Below are positions 1 through 8,437 of a stretch of DNA of 64,000 bases, one piece after another. This DNA is from Vibrio crassostreae 9ZC13 (GTDB lineage Bacteria; Pseudomonadota; Gammaproteobacteria; Enterobacterales; Vibrionaceae). The stretch spans positions 613,209-677,208 of the forward strand of contig NZ_AJYZ02000041.1 in NCBI RefSeq assembly GCF_000272045.2, given 5' to 3'. Positions within the stretch are counted from its first letter, which is position 1. Each line of letters opens with the position of its first letter. The translations under genes were made by a program, and so were the position numbers. The notes under the pieces are model-generated. The model was not told where the DNA came from. It was given only the letters and a program-made list of their open reading frames with translations, and did not search any database.

Positions 1-281
1 ATACGAAGCTTCATGAAGATCATGTTGTTCGTCAGTGCAACTTCAGGTTTAGGTTGCTCGCCTTCTTTTTTGCCACGCTTAAGGTTGATGAAACCATTTA
101 GGAATACCGCCAACTCTTTATCTTTCATCTTAGAGCATGACTTGTCGTTGTCATCTTTTAGCCAGTTAATCACTTGGTCATGAGCAACAGTCACATCAGC
201 TTGTTCGATAGCTTTGATGATTTGTGCATTTTTAAGGTTTAGTGCGTGTTGAATACGACGCAAGATTTCGTTGTTAGTCAC
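1..281 (-). CDS. DUF1456 family protein (YehS-like), 3' part outside window
   Basis: The reverse strand from a GTG codon at 281 reads open to the window edge for 93 codons, starting VTNNEILRRIQHALNLKNAQ. This matches my memory of the DUF1456 family (E. coli YehS), including the duplicated-domain pattern with FLNGFINLKRGKKEG and NNMIFMKLRI. An AGGA ribosome binding site lies about 7 bases before the GTG, and no ATG gives a better start. E. coli also has yehS in the metG region. The function of the family is unknown. Only the first of the two expected repeats is inside the window. Confidence 0.8.
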   Translation of the reverse strand, partial: MTNNEILRRIQHALNLKNAQIIKAIEQADVTVAHDQVINWLKDDNDKSCSKMKDKELAVFLNGFINLKRGKKEGEQPKPEVALTNNMIFMKLR

Positions 282-416
282 TGGGGATTCCTAAAAAGGG
301 TTTTAGAGTAAAGAGGTGTTGGTTTAGCCTATTTTTGTCGACGAACCAATTTCTACTCTACATAGCATAGTTGACGGCGACTCTAACAGAGAACGCTAAT
401 TTTCGGTAGATATAAA

Positions 417-467
417 AAATCCCCAATGCTGATTAACTCTTTCAAGTCAAAAATGCATTAGGGATTT
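417..467 (-). terminator. Rho-independent terminator of metG
   Basis: A 13-bp stem (AAATCCCCAATGC paired with GCATTAGGGATTT, one mismatch) with a loop of about 25 bases lies just downstream of the metG stop. On the reverse strand it is followed by a run of T. Confidence 0.7.
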
Positions 468-502
468 AGTGATGGGTGCTTGTTATCTGACTGGAGTCAG
501 AA

Positions 503-2563
503 TTACATTACACGCATACCAGGTTGAGCACCTTCGTGTGGCTCAAGGATCCATAGGTCGCTGCCGCCAGGGCCCGCTGCTAGGATCATGCCTTCAGACA
601 TACCAAACTTCATCTTACGAGGTTTTAGGTTTGCTACCATTACAGTTAGCTTGCCTTCTAGCTCTTCAGGTTTGTATGCTGATTTGATACCAGAGAATAC
701 TTGGCGAGTCTCACCACCGATGTCTAGTTGGAACTTCAGTAGTTTGTTCGCTTTTGGTACTTCTTCACAAGAGATGATACGAGCGATACGCATGTCTACT
801 GCTGCAAAGGCATCGAACTCAATCTCGTCTGCGATTGGCTCTTTGTCTAGCTCAGTTTGGCTTGCTTGCTCTTTTTCAGCTTCTGCTTTTTCTTTCGCTG
901 CTGCTTCAGCGGCTGCATCTTCTTTAGAAGACTCAACCATTGCTTCCACTTTCTTAGGGTCAATGCGGTTGAATAGCGCTTTGAACTTAGTGATCTCGTG
1001 ATCAGTTAGCGGAGTAGCAATCGCTTCCCACGTTAGCTCTTCGTTTAGGAAAGCTTCAGTGCGAGCTGCAAGCTCTGGCATCACTGGTTTCAGGTAAGCC
1101 ATCAGTACGCGGAATAGGTTAATACCTACAGAAGAAACTTGTTGAAGCTCAGCTTCTTTGCCTTCTTCTTTTGCAAGAACCCAAGGTGCTTTTTCGTCGA
1201 TGTACTGGTTAGCTTTATCCGCTAGTGCAGTGATTTCACGGATAGCACGGCTGAATTCACGAGTTTCGTATAGCTCACCGATACGCTCAGCAGCAGCAAC
1301 GAATTCGTTGTATAGCTCAGGCTCTGCAAATTCAGCAGCTAGCTTGCCTTCAAAACGCTTAGTAATGAAGCCAGCGTTACGAGAAGCTAGGTTAACAATC
1401 TTGTTTACTACGTCAGCGTTTACACGTTGAGTGAAGTCTTCAAGGTTAAGATCTAAGTCATCGATGCGGCTGTTTAGTTTCGCAGCGTAGTAGTAACGTA
1501 GACACTCAGGGTCTAGGTGGTTTAGGTACGTGCTTGCTTTGATGAATGTGCCTTTCGACTTAGACATCTTCGCACCGTTCACTGTTACGTAGCCGTGTAC
1601 GAATACGTTGTTTGGCTTACGGAAACCTGCGCCGTCTAGCATTGCTGGCCAGAATAGGCTGTGGAAGTAAACAATGTCTTTACCGATGAAGTGGTAAAGC
1701 TCAGTTGTGCTGTCTTTCTTCCAGTATTCATCGAAGTTTAGATCGTCACGTTTGTCACATAGGTTCTTGAAAGAAGCCATGTAGCCAACAGGTGCGTCTA
1801 GCCATACGTAGAAGAACTTGTCTTTTTCGCCTGGGATTTCAAAGCCGAAGTAAGGTGCATCACGTGAGATATCCCACTGTTGCAGACCAGACTCAAACCA
1901 TTCCTGCATTTTGTTTGCAGTTTCATTCTGTAGAGAGCCAGAACGAGTCCACTCTTTAAGCATGCTTTCGAACTGAGGTAGGTCGAAGAAGAAGTGCTCA
2001 GAGTCTTTCATTACTGGAGTTGCGCCAGAAACCGCTGATTTAGGGTTAATTAGCTCAGTTGGGCTGTATGTCTCACCACAGTTATCACAGTTATCACCAT
2101 ACTGGTCTTCTGACTTACACTTAGGGCAAGTACCTTTTACGAAGCGGTCTGGTAGGAACATCTCTTTCTCAGGATCGAAAAGCTGAGAAATAGTGCGGCT
2201 AGAAATGAAGCCGTTCTTTTTAAGTTCTAAGTAGATGTGAGAAGCCAGTTCACGGTTCTCTTCGCTGTGTGTGCTGTGGTAGTTATCAAAGCTGATATCA
2301 AAGCCAGCGAAGTCTTTTTGGTGCTCTTCACTAACAGCAGCGATCATCTCTTCTGGCGTGATACCCATCTGTTGAGCTTTAAGCATAATTGGCGTGCCGT
2401 GAGCATCGTCAGCACAGATGAAGTTTACAGTGTTGCCACGTAGACGCTGGTATCGAACCCAGATATCAGCTTGGATATGCTCAAGCATATGGCCAAGGTG
2501 AATAGAGCCGTTAGCGTACGGAAGCGCACAAGTTACCAAAAGTTGTCTTGGATCAGTTGCCAT
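503..2563 (-). CDS. metG: Methionine--tRNA ligase
   Basis: Cytoplasmic enzyme that charges tRNA(Met) and initiator tRNA with methionine using ATP. The 686-aa product has the class I signature HLGH at residues 22-25 and KMSKS near 331. A zinc-knuckle region with paired cysteines (CPKC, CDNC) lies around residues 143-161. A C-terminal OB-fold tRNA-binding dimerisation domain covers about 585-686, after a charged Ala/Glu/Lys-rich linker (about 545-580). Length and domains match the long E. coli-type enzyme (677 aa). It is divergent from apbC, as mrp/metG are in E. coli. Confidence 0.98.
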   Translation of the reverse strand: MATDPRQLLVTCALPYANGSIHLGHMLEHIQADIWVRYQRLRGNTVNFICADDAHGTPIMLKAQQMGITPEEMIAAVSEEHQKDFAGFDISFDNYHSTHSEENRELASHIYLELKKNGFISSRTISQLFDPEKEMFLPDRFVKGTCPKCKSEDQYGDNCDNCGETYSPTELINPKSAVSGATPVMKDSEHFFFDLPQFESMLKEWTRSGSLQNETANKMQEWFESGLQQWDISRDAPYFGFEIPGEKDKFFYVWLDAPVGYMASFKNLCDKRDDLNFDEYWKKDSTTELYHFIGKDIVYFHSLFWPAMLDGAGFRKPNNVFVHGYVTVNGAKMSKSKGTFIKASTYLNHLDPECLRYYYAAKLNSRIDDLDLNLEDFTQRVNADVVNKIVNLASRNAGFITKRFEGKLAAEFAEPELYNEFVAAAERIGELYETREFSRAIREITALADKANQYIDEKAPWVLAKEEGKEAELQQVSSVGINLFRVLMAYLKPVMPELAARTEAFLNEELTWEAIATPLTDHEITKFKALFNRIDPKKVEAMVESSKEDAAAEAAAKEKAEAEKEQASQTELDKEPIADEIEFDAFAAVDMRIARIISCEEVPKANKLLKFQLDIGGETRQVFSGIKSAYKPEELEGKLTVMVANLKPRKMKFGMSEGMILAAGPGGSDLWILEPHEGAQPGMRVM

Positions 2564-2641
2564 ACTTAATAATTCGCTTTTTTGATAGGTATAAATTTGA
2601 GAGGTAATACTACTTTATAACGTGTGATACGCCAAGGTATC

Positions 2642-2679
2642 AGACTAAGGATTCCCCTAGTTTTTTAGGGGTTCAGTCT
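2642..2679 (+). promoter_or_regulatory. Hairpin in the metG-apbC divergent region
   Basis: CCCCTA and TAGGGG pair around a GTTTTT loop, flanked by complementary AGACT and AGTCT. It sits about 40 bases before the apbC start, so it could be a 5'-UTR hairpin of apbC. No known riboswitch class is recognised. Confidence 0.3.
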
Positions 2680-2720
2680 TCATCTCGTGGGTGATAGCAT
2701 AAATAAAAAAAGGAGTCCCA

Positions 2721-3797
2721 ATGCGTAACTTTACTTCTAAGCAAGATTTCTGTTCATGGTTGAATGAGTTCGAGTCACCAATCCTCATCCCAGAGTGGGC
2801 GCTACACCAAAATATTGTATCGGTTGATCCGCGTGGATCATTTGTTATCACCTTACCTTTTGCCGCTAATCAGCTTGCGGTTGAATTGGAACAGTGGATT
2901 CACTCTCAGATTGAACAACAGCTTGTTAGCGCTTTTCAGTTTGAAGTGAAGGTGAAGCCGTCTGCGTTAGAAACCACGGTTGCGACACCATTGAAGGGGG
3001 TGAAGAACATCATCGCCGTGACATCTGCAAAGGGTGGGGTGGGTAAATCGACCACTTCAGTCAACCTTGCTTTGGCTTTATCTAAGTCTGGTTCAAAAGT
3101 GGGTTTGTTGGATGCGGATATCTATGGTCCTTCTGTACCTATGATGCTTGGCCAATTAGATGCGAAACCAGAAGTCCAGAATAACAAGTGGATGATGCCA
3201 ATCGAAGCGCACGGTATTTTCACTCACTCTATCGGTTATCTTGTGTCGAAAGATGACGCTGCGATTTGGCGCGGTCCAATGGCGGCCAAGGCTTTAGGTC
3301 AGCTTGTTAACGAAACCGTATGGCCAGAGTTGGATTATCTAGTTATTGATATGCCACCGGGCACGGGCGATATTCAGCTGACGTTATCGCAACAGATCCC
3401 AGTGACCGGGGCTGTAGTGGTGACCACTCCTCAAGATTTGGCGCTAGCGGATGCACGTAAAGGCGTAGCGATGTTTGATAAGGTGAGTGTGCCAGTCGCA
3501 GGCTTAGTTGAAAACATGAGCTATCATATTTGTAGTCACTGTGGTGAGAAAGAGCATATCTTTGGTGTTGGTGGTGCCGAAGCTATGTCAGAAGAGTTTT
3601 ACCTCGATATTTTGGCACAGATCCCTCTTCATATTGATGTGCGAGAAGATATCGATGCAGGTTGCCCGACGGTGATTCGTCGTCCAGATAGTGAACATAC
3701 ACGTCACTACTTAGAGCTTGCAGAGAATGTGGCTGCGAAGATGTTCTGGACCGGCAAGGCGAGACCAGAAGCGATTAACTTCTCTATGGTTGAATAA
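2721..3797 (+). CDS. apbC: Iron-sulfur cluster carrier protein ApbC (Mrp)
   Basis: Cytosolic P-loop ATPase of the Mrp/NBP35 family that binds and hands on Fe-S clusters to apoproteins. The 358-aa product has an N-terminal region of about 95 residues resembling the MIP18-type domain of E. coli Mrp. The deviant Walker A motif AKGGVGKST begins near residue 103, and a CxxC cluster-binding pair (CSHC) lies near residue 270. A strong AGGAG ribosome binding site precedes the ATG. The last five codons (S-M-V-E-stop) are repeated immediately downstream as a 14-bp direct repeat. Confidence 0.95.
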   Translation: MRNFTSKQDFCSWLNEFESPILIPEWALHQNIVSVDPRGSFVITLPFAANQLAVELEQWIHSQIEQQLVSAFQFEVKVKPSALETTVATPLKGVKNIIAVTSAKGGVGKSTTSVNLALALSKSGSKVGLLDADIYGPSVPMMLGQLDAKPEVQNNKWMMPIEAHGIFTHSIGYLVSKDDAAIWRGPMAAKALGQLVNETVWPELDYLVIDMPPGTGDIQLTLSQQIPVTGAVVVTTPQDLALADARKGVAMFDKVSVPVAGLVENMSYHICSHCGEKEHIFGVGGAEAMSEEFYLDILAQIPLHIDVREDIDAGCPTVIRRPDSEHTRHYLELAENVAAKMFWTGKARPEAINFSMVE

Positions 3798-3815
3798 CGA
3801 ATCTATGGTTGAATA
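3783..3815 (+). repeat. 14-bp direct repeat spanning the apbC stop codon
   Basis: TCTATGGTTGAATA occurs at 3783-3796 and again at 3802-3815 (period 19). The first copy ends the apbC frame with TAA. The second repeats the same codons and is followed by G, giving TAG. Confidence 0.85.
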
Positions 3816-4073
3816 GCGCAAGTTAATCACAAAGTCGTTTAAATATAGTTTGGATTAGATAAACAGCGGTGGATTTAAGTCAATATCCATTGGGCTTGTG
3901 CAAATAGTTGTAGGCAAGTTATTTGAAAGCAAACGATTGCATTCATTAAATGCATTGATATCATCAATTTGACTGCAATTAGCTAAAATGGCGACTAGAA
4001 TCTATGTGCTTTAGCCCCTATAATCAGGCGGTTTATCTCTTCCCACCACCAAACCATATCGGGTGCAAAATTA

Positions 4074-4715
4074 ATGTCTGATAATAATCAATGTGTCATC
4101 GTAGGTATCGCTGGCGCTTCAGCTTCAGGAAAAAGTCTGATTGCTAGTACAATTTATAATGAATTGCGCGAAAAAGTAGGCGACCATCAAATTGGTGTTA
4201 TCACGGAAGATTGCTATTACAGCGACCAAAGCCACTTGAGTATGGAAGAGCGTGTTAAAACTAACTACGATCACCCAAATGCACTAGATCATGATCTTTT
4301 ATGTGAACATCTACAGCAGCTAATGAGTGGCAACGCCGTAGAAGTTCCTGAATACAGCTACACAGAGCACACACGTACTTCTGAAACGACTACACTTACT
4401 CCAAAGAAAGTGATCATTTTAGAGGGTATTCTGCTTCTAACAGACCCGCGTCTTCGTAAACTAATGCACGCAAGTGTGTTTATGGATACACCATTAGACA
4501 TCTGTCTATTACGCCGTGTTAAGCGTGATGTAGAAGAGCGTGGTCGTACAATGGACACTGTACTTAAGCAATACCAAGAAACAGTACGTCCAATGTTCAT
4601 GCAGTTTATCGAGCCTTCAAAACAACATGCAGACATCATCGTTCCTCGTGGTGGTAAAAATCGTATTGCGATTGATGTGCTAAAAGCGCACATTGCGAAG
4701 TTGTTGAAGTCTTAA
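4074..4715 (+). CDS. udk: Uridine kinase
   Basis: Pyrimidine salvage enzyme that phosphorylates uridine and cytidine to UMP and CMP. The 213-aa length equals E. coli Udk. The P-loop GASASGKS is at about residues 14-21, followed by the conserved EDCYY and NYDHPNALDHDL segments. In E. coli udk is followed by dcd and asmA; here asmA follows directly and dcd is absent. Two stem-loops after the stop separate it from asmA, so it is probably monocistronic. Confidence 0.97.
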   Translation: MSDNNQCVIVGIAGASASGKSLIASTIYNELREKVGDHQIGVITEDCYYSDQSHLSMEERVKTNYDHPNALDHDLLCEHLQQLMSGNAVEVPEYSYTEHTRTSETTTLTPKKVIILEGILLLTDPRLRKLMHASVFMDTPLDICLLRRVKRDVEERGRTMDTVLKQYQETVRPMFMQFIEPSKQHADIIVPRGGKNRIAIDVLKAHIAKLLKS

Positions 4716-4731
4716 TCGAATAAAATTTTGC

Positions 4732-4759
4732 CTAAGTGACTCACTTAGCTTTATTTTTT
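4732..4759 (+). terminator. Terminator after udk (first of two)
   Basis: CTAAGTG-ACT-CACTTAG stem-loop followed by CTTTATTTTTT. The stem is short (7 bp, loop 3). Confidence 0.55.
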
Positions 4760-4767
4760 ACCGAATC

Positions 4768-4797
4768 AGTGGCACTTTTATAGTGCCACTTTCTTTT
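4768..4797 (+). terminator. Terminator after udk (second of two)
   Basis: AGTGGCACT-TTTAT-AGTGCCACT forms a perfect 9-bp stem followed by TTCTTTT. Strong Rho-independent terminator, about 20 bases before the asmA start. Confidence 0.85.
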
Positions 4798-4821
4798 GGA
4801 ATCTAAGCAAGGAATATGCGG

Positions 4822-6960
4822 ATGAAGAAACTACTCATTTTCATAGCTGTACCAGTGTTTGTTGTCGTTGCAGCAATTCTGGCACTAGTGCTGTTAGTGA
4901 ATCCCAACCAATTTAAGCCATTAATTGTCGAACAAGCCCAAAAACACACAGGCCTAGAGCTAGTGATCGAGGGTGATATCAGCTGGCAATTCTTCCCATC
5001 CATTGGCTTTGAACTTGGTCAAACTGAATTACGCAACCCTGAAGGTTTTACGCAACCTAACCTATTTAAGGTTGATACCGTTGGCGTTGACGTTTCGGTT
5101 ACTCCGCTATTTAGCAACCAACTAGAGATCGGCAACATTACTCTAGATGGTGCAGAATTCTATTTAGAAACGCTTAAAGATGGACGCAAGAACATTGATA
5201 CACTAACGCAAGCGTCAGCGCCTCAAGAATCTGAGCCTGCAGCAGGCACAAGTTCTGAATCAGCGCTTGCCCCTCAAGAGCAAACTACCACAGACGCATC
5301 GGGTTGGACGATCAACCTTGCAGGCGTAACTGTATCAAACGCATTGTTTGAAATGGACGACAAGCAAGCGGGTTCATTCACTAAGCTATACGATGTGTCT
5401 TTGAATCTTTCTGAGTTTGCCGTTGATACATGGACAACCGCGACATTTGCGGCTTCTGGTGAGAACAATCAACAGAAGTTCTCTGCACAAGGCAGTGCAG
5501 AATTCAAATTAGCTGAAGGCTTTGCAAGTTACGCACTTCGTAATATCGACTTAAACGCTAAGTTCAATGATCCAGCGACGTCGATTGAGTCAGCAAAAAT
5601 TGGCTTGAATACGTTTGAGTTCGATAAGGTAAACCAACTGACTTACGCTGTAATCGGTAATGCAGCTGGCCTTGACCTTGATCTTAAAGGTGGCGGTGAA
5701 CTTACTGTTGATAGCGCGATTTCAAAAGTAACGCTGAACAAGTTAACGTTAGACTCAACATTCAAAGGCGACACGCTTCCTCAGTCTCCAATGAAAGTCG
5801 ACATGCTGTCTGACTTAAGCTTCGATCTTAACAAGAGCCACCTGAGCTTTGTGTTAGAGAAGCTACAAGCTAACGCTATTGCATTAGACGGTAAAGCAGA
5901 CGTAATCCTATCTGAAATACCAAAGGTTCGTTTCTCTCTTCATAGCCTGAATATTGATTTAGATGAATTCTTAGGCTTAGGCAATACAACAGAAACAGCG
6001 AGCACAGCGCCTTCTGGTTCTGCTGGTGGTTCAACGTCAAGTTCTGGTAGTTCAGATCCAGCTAAAGAAGTGGAACCTGATCTGTCGGCTCTGAAAACGT
6101 TAGACGTGAAAGGTGACATCACGATTGATAAGTTCAAGGCGAACAACGCGAAGATGCAGAATGTTAAAACCGCATTTTCGGTTAACCGTGGTATCGCAGA
6201 GCTAACCTCATTCACCTCGAATCTTTACCAAGGTTCTATTTCTGCTACTGCAAAGTTAGACGCTCGTAAAACACCGGCGACTTACACGGCTAAGAAGAAA
6301 ATCAAAGGCGTGAAAGTACAGCCGTTACTGGTTGATGTTGCAGATAACGATATGCTGGAAGGTACCGGTAATATTGATGTCAACGTGAAAGGTAAGAGTC
6401 TGACTCCGACGGGTATCAAGAAGAACCTAGTCGGTACTATCGTGATTAACTTTGAAGATGGTGCAGTTAACGGCATCAACGTAGCTCAACTGATTCGAGA
6501 AAACTACGCTAAGATCAAGGGCGAGAAAGTTGAAAGCACAAATGAAGCTCAAAAAACGGACTTCAGTGCAATGAAAGCGACGCTGAAAGTGGATAAAGGT
6601 TGGGTTTCAACTAACGACTTATCAGCACAGTCGCCACTGTTACGTGTGACAGGTCAAGGTAAAGCAAACTTCATCAATGAAACGGTCGACTTCCTTGTGC
6701 GTACATCAATTGTGGGTTCACTTGAAGGTCAGGGCGGTAAGAGCATCGACGACCTGAAAGATGTGACTATCCCAATTAAGGTAACAGGTCAGTGGGCAGC
6801 CCCGAAATTTGCACTTGTTTTTGATGATGTATTGAAACAGAAAGCACAGAAAGAAATTGATCGTGGTTTAGAAAAGTTAGACGAAAAGTACGGTGACAAG
6901 ATCAAAGATGAGAAAACAAGAGACGCAGTAAACGGTCTACTAAAAGGTTTGTTTAACTAG
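4822..6960 (+). CDS. asmA: AsmA family protein
   Basis: Large inner-membrane-anchored protein of the AsmA family, whose members are implicated in outer-membrane assembly and lipid transport. Translation shows one N-terminal membrane segment (about residues 4-24, MKKLLIFIAVPVFVVVAAIL), then about 680 periplasmic residues with the family N-terminal pattern (NPNQFKPLIVEQAQKHTGL). A low-complexity Ser/Gly/Thr linker lies near residue 395. An upstream in-frame ATG at 4816 is only 2 bases from the AAGGA ribosome binding site; the ATG at 4822 is about 8 bases away and is chosen. Confidence 0.9.
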   Translation: MKKLLIFIAVPVFVVVAAILALVLLVNPNQFKPLIVEQAQKHTGLELVIEGDISWQFFPSIGFELGQTELRNPEGFTQPNLFKVDTVGVDVSVTPLFSNQLEIGNITLDGAEFYLETLKDGRKNIDTLTQASAPQESEPAAGTSSESALAPQEQTTTDASGWTINLAGVTVSNALFEMDDKQAGSFTKLYDVSLNLSEFAVDTWTTATFAASGENNQQKFSAQGSAEFKLAEGFASYALRNIDLNAKFNDPATSIESAKIGLNTFEFDKVNQLTYAVIGNAAGLDLDLKGGGELTVDSAISKVTLNKLTLDSTFKGDTLPQSPMKVDMLSDLSFDLNKSHLSFVLEKLQANAIALDGKADVILSEIPKVRFSLHSLNIDLDEFLGLGNTTETASTAPSGSAGGSTSSSGSSDPAKEVEPDLSALKTLDVKGDITIDKFKANNAKMQNVKTAFSVNRGIAELTSFTSNLYQGSISATAKLDARKTPATYTAKKKIKGVKVQPLLVDVADNDMLEGTGNIDVNVKGKSLTPTGIKKNLVGTIVINFEDGAVNGINVAQLIRENYAKIKGEKVESTNEAQKTDFSAMKATLKVDKGWVSTNDLSAQSPLLRVTGQGKANFINETVDFLVRTSIVGSLEGQGGKSIDDLKDVTIPIKVTGQWAAPKFALVFDDVLKQKAQKEIDRGLEKLDEKYGDKIKDEKTRDAVNGLLKGLFN

Positions 6961-6984
6961 TCTTCATCTCATTTAAAAATGAAC

Positions 6985-7025
6985 AAAGCGCCACTCCTGT
7001 TGTAGGAATGGCGCTTTTTATTTTT
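6985..7025 (+). terminator. Terminator of asmA
   Basis: AAAGCGCCACTCCT and AGGAATGGCGCTTT pair around GTTGT, followed by a T-rich run. Confidence 0.85.
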
Positions 7026-7043
7026 GGCTCGATAATACTCAAG

Positions 7044-7171
7044 AGAGATTCCCTATGACACTCGTCCCTCGCTCTAGGGAATGACGATAGGCCGTCGTCC
7101 TTTGTTCAAGAGCGTAACGGCCTAGTGGTCGTCATCCTCGAGAGGGAAGAATGACCGAGTCGGGGATCTCT
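7044..7171. repeat. Dispersed palindromic repeat, copy 1 (128 bp)
   Basis: The element begins AGAGATTCCC and ends GGGGATCTCT. Its two outer arms of about 42 bp are imperfect inverted repeats, with inner edges ending in GGGAATGACG on the left and (reversed) GAGGATGACG on the right. An inner hairpin (TAGGCCGT / ACGGCCTA) lies at the centre. It fills the space between the convergent 3' ends of asmA and the cobalamin adenosyltransferase gene. A second, differently centred copy is at 15086-15221. It has no ORF and resembles a miniature inverted-repeat (MITE/REP-like) element. Confidence 0.75.
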
Positions 7172-7183
7172 GGTTGAAGGTGA

Positions 7184-7789
7184 TTACCAGTCAACGCCTT
7201 GTAGCGCTTTAACACCAGATTCAAAAGCGTGTTTCACATTGCGAACTTCAGATACTGTATCTGCTATCTCAGTAAGAGTACGGTGCGCGCCACGACCTGT
7301 AATGATGACAGACTGCATCTTCGGGCGGTTATTCAACGCCTCAACCACTTCATCGAGTTCGATGTAACCGTAGCTAACCATGTAAGTCAGTTCATCAAAC
7401 AGAATCACATCGATCGACTCATCAGCCAGCATGCGTTGGCACTCTTTCCATACACGCTGCGCAGCTTCAATATCTTGCGCTTTGTTCTGAGTTTCCCAAG
7501 TAAAGCCTGTGCCCATGACTTGGAACTCGACATCAAGCTTTTGCAGAACGTTTTTTTCGCCGTTATCCCAGGTACCTTTAACAAACTGAGCAACGGCGCA
7601 TTTCTTACCATGACCAACTGCACGTGTAATCGTACCAAAACCGGATGTTGATTTACCTTTACCGTTACCCGTGATGACCAGCAATAGGCCTTTTACTTCT
7701 TGTGCTGCAGCGACACGTGCATCGACTTGTTCTTTTACTTTCTGTTGTCTTGCTTTGTGGCGTTGTTCTTTGTTGTCTTCAGTCGACAT
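7184..7789 (-). CDS. cobO: Cob(I)yrinic acid a,c-diamide adenosyltransferase
   Basis: CobA/CobO/BtuR-type corrinoid adenosyltransferase, which transfers the 5'-deoxyadenosyl group of ATP to Co(I) corrinoids in adenosylcobalamin synthesis or salvage. The 201-aa product (start MSTEDNKEQRHK) has the family P-loop GNGKGKST at residues 41-48 and conserved ILFDELTYMVSYGYI and GRGAH segments. The frame is open 21 codons further upstream, but AAGGA lies about 7 bases before the ATG at 7789, which matches the family N-terminus. No other cobalamin genes are adjacent, which suggests a salvage role. Confidence 0.92.
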   Translation of the reverse strand: MSTEDNKEQRHKARQQKVKEQVDARVAAAQEVKGLLLVITGNGKGKSTSGFGTITRAVGHGKKCAVAQFVKGTWDNGEKNVLQKLDVEFQVMGTGFTWETQNKAQDIEAAQRVWKECQRMLADESIDVILFDELTYMVSYGYIELDEVVEALNNRPKMQSVIITGRGAHRTLTEIADTVSEVRNVKHAFESGVKALQGVDW

Positions 7790-7873
7790 AACAAATCCTT
7801 TTAAGTTGTGATTGCGTCTATCATAGCCTAACTTAACGATAGCAAAAACCATCGGAAGAACAGGTGATTAGGG

Positions 7874-8323
7874 ATGAAAAAGATACTCGTAGTTTGTATG
7901 GGGAATATTTGCCGCTCGCCAACAGGTGAAGCGGTGCTAAGGAAGAAAGCGCAACAGCTGGATATTGATGTTGTGGTCGACTCTGCGGGGACGATTGGTT
8001 TTCATCAAGGCAACCCGCCAGACTCGCGATCCAAATCTGCAGGAGAGAAGCGAGGCTACAGCTTTAAGGGGATTACTTCTCGTAAAGTGGTTGATAATGA
8101 CTTCGAAGAATTTGACCTGATACTCGCGGCAGATAGAGCCAATTTAGACGACTTAATGAGCCAGTGTCCAGCTCACTTCCAATACAAGCTTGCGTTATTT
8201 TTAAGCTTTGGAGAGTCACAATATCAAGAGATCCCCGATCCGTATTATGGTGAGGGAAATGGTTTTGAATTGGTGTTGGATTTAATCGAAGAGTCTAGCG
8301 AAGCGATACTGCGTTCGATGTAG
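7874..8323 (+). CDS. Low-molecular-weight protein-tyrosine phosphatase
   Basis: Cytosolic LMW-PTP family phosphatase of 149 aa. The catalytic loop VCMGNICRS has the nucleophile Cys8 and Arg14, and the general-acid DPYYG motif lies near residue 120. Bacterial LMW-PTPs often sit beside a BY-kinase and polysaccharide export genes. Neither is here, so its substrate cannot be inferred. The next gene is convergent. Confidence 0.92.
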   Translation: MKKILVVCMGNICRSPTGEAVLRKKAQQLDIDVVVDSAGTIGFHQGNPPDSRSKSAGEKRGYSFKGITSRKVVDNDFEEFDLILAADRANLDDLMSQCPAHFQYKLALFLSFGESQYQEIPDPYYGEGNGFELVLDLIEESSEAILRSM

Positions 8324-8383
8324 TGTAGGAACAATGTACGTCGTTTTGTTATCAGCGTAAGGGCTGACCGATAGGTATAAAAA

Positions 8384-8406
8384 AGGCCGACATTGAATGT
8401 CGGCCT
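8384..8406. terminator. Bidirectional terminator between LMW-PTP and SulP genes
   Basis: AGGCCGACAT-TGA-ATGTCGGCCT stem. On the reverse strand it is followed by TTTTTT, so it mainly serves the SulP gene. Confidence 0.8.
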
Positions 8407-8437
8407 CTCTAAATCTAACTTAAAGCTACAGCTAAGA

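Noticed and set aside
588..1001. ORF of 137 codons opposite metG
   Set aside because: Entirely inside the well-conserved metG, Ser/Ala-rich antisense composition, no recognisable family.
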